Assembly (NCBI GenBank): GCA_964515905.1
Contig: CAZEWK010000046.1
Coordinates: 23,482 to 87,481, forward strand
Direction: 5' to 3'
Source of the DNA: GCA-2712985 sp964515905
Lineage (GTDB): Bacteria > Pseudomonadota > Alphaproteobacteria > UBA7887
DNA: 64,000 bases
Below the pieces are notes generated by a model that worked only from the letters and a program-made list of their open reading frames with translations, ran no database searches and was not told the DNA's origin. Of the stretch, positions 63,694 through 64,000 are shown piece after piece. The first letter of the stretch is position 1. Each line of letters begins with the position of its first letter. Both the position numbers and the translations under genes were made by a program.

Positions 63694-63767
63694 GCGGGTG
63701 TAGCTCAATGGTAGAGCGCCAGCCTTCCAAGCTGGACATGTGGGTTCGATTCCCATCACCCGCTCCA
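63694..63767 (+). tRNA. tRNA-Gly (anticodon TCC)
   Basis: A 74-nt cloverleaf. Acceptor GCGGGTG/CACCCGC, anticodon stem CCAGC/GCTGG with loop CTTCCAA (TCC), CCA encoded. Together with tRNA-Tyr it forms the leader of the tuf unit. Confidence 0.96.
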
Positions 63768-63863
63768 ATTTAAGGGTTGGATTGGGTTGATAGTTGCGAT
63801 AGTTAGAAAATTGAGAACGTACATAATTTAATGTGTTGGGTAAATTAGACTGGGTATATAGCG

Positions 63864-64000
63864 ATGGCGAAGGCAAAATTTGAACGGACAAAGCCACATG
63901 TGAATGTTGGTACGATAGGTCACGTTGATCATGGTAAGACAACGCTAACGGCTGCTATCACGAAGATCTTAGCGGAGGCGGGTGGTGCTGAGTTCACTGC
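63864..64000 (+). CDS. tuf: Elongation factor Tu, 5' part
   Basis: The first 45 codons of EF-Tu: MAKAKFERTKPHVNVGTIGH, then VDHGKTTLTAAITK, which contains the G1 GTP-binding loop (GHVDHGKT). The gene runs off the right edge. EF-Tu delivers aminoacyl-tRNA to the ribosome. The tRNA-Tyr, tRNA-Gly, tuf order is conserved in proteobacteria. Confidence 0.97.
   Translation, partial: MAKAKFERTKPHVNVGTIGHVDHGKTTLTAAITKILAEAGGAEFT

Noticed and set aside
63631..63942. Open frame reading VMGIEPTCPAWKAGALPLSYTR
   Set aside because: Artefact of reverse translation across tRNA-Gly(TCC), extending into the 5' part of tuf.
1..64000. Search for CRISPR arrays, insertion sequences and prophage genes
   Set aside because: No regularly spaced repeats, transposase, integrase or phage structural genes were recognised by eye.

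Overview
The window reads as chromosomal DNA of an AT-leaning alphaproteobacterium, probably an uncultured free-living relative of the Rhodospirillales. The lineage call rests on an NDUFS4-type complex I accessory subunit, a mitochondrial-type Suv3 helicase, a long two-domain dCTP deaminase, an imuA-imuB-dnaE2 cassette preceded by alphaproteobacterial GTTC-N7 SOS repeats, and the tRNA-Tyr/tRNA-Gly/tuf junction at the right end. The tRNA genes encode CCA.

Left part (1 to about 14 kb). This is loosely packed accessory DNA. It holds several small exported proteins of unknown function, a TauD-type dioxygenase, decaying Sel1-repeat sequence, and a scattered set of acid-sugar-type catabolic enzymes: two enolase-superfamily dehydratases/racemases, two HpcH/HpaI class II aldolases and an acetolactate-synthase-like ThDP enzyme. 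A complex I subunit, an AhpD-like protein and tRNA-Arg(TCT) lie among them.

14 to 23 kb. A modABC molybdate importer runs leftward behind a ModE-like repressor that lacks the molybdate-binding half. Two tandem ModE-type palindromes lie directly upstream of modA. Next come a DUF192 protein, a cystathionine beta-lyase-type enzyme, a dicarboxylate/amino-acid symporter and a compact sulfur/alanine trio: cysteine synthase-like, AlaX editing protein and mercaptopyruvate sulfurtransferase.

23 to 30 kb. A long leftward transport locus combines a NitT/TauT-type ABC importer (binding protein, permease, ATPase) with the four-gene ABC system found beside PQQ alcohol dehydrogenases (ATPase, YVTN beta-propeller, binding protein, PedC-type permease). 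Relatives of that system have been tied to lanthanide supply. No quinoprotein dehydrogenase lies in the window.

30 to 48 kb. Housekeeping genes: hspQ, a lipid A/Kdo export and assembly block (msbA, waaA, lpxK, lpxL), an M23 peptidase overlapping xseA, purD, an amidase, an S4 RNA-binding protein with suv3, htpG with a candidate heat-shock promoter, and acnA.

48 to 64 kb. A PEBP-like secreted protein, a benzoate-CoA-ligase-like enzyme with an alpha/beta hydrolase, a dienelactone hydrolase, a secreted FKBP, mtnP, dcd, tRNA-Pro, a polyprenyl diphosphate synthase, the imuA-imuB-dnaE2 mutagenesis operon under a triple GTTC repeat, tRNA-Thr, rlmB on the opposite strand, tRNA-Tyr, tRNA-Gly and the start of tuf. 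I saw no CRISPR array, insertion sequence, prophage or rRNA gene.
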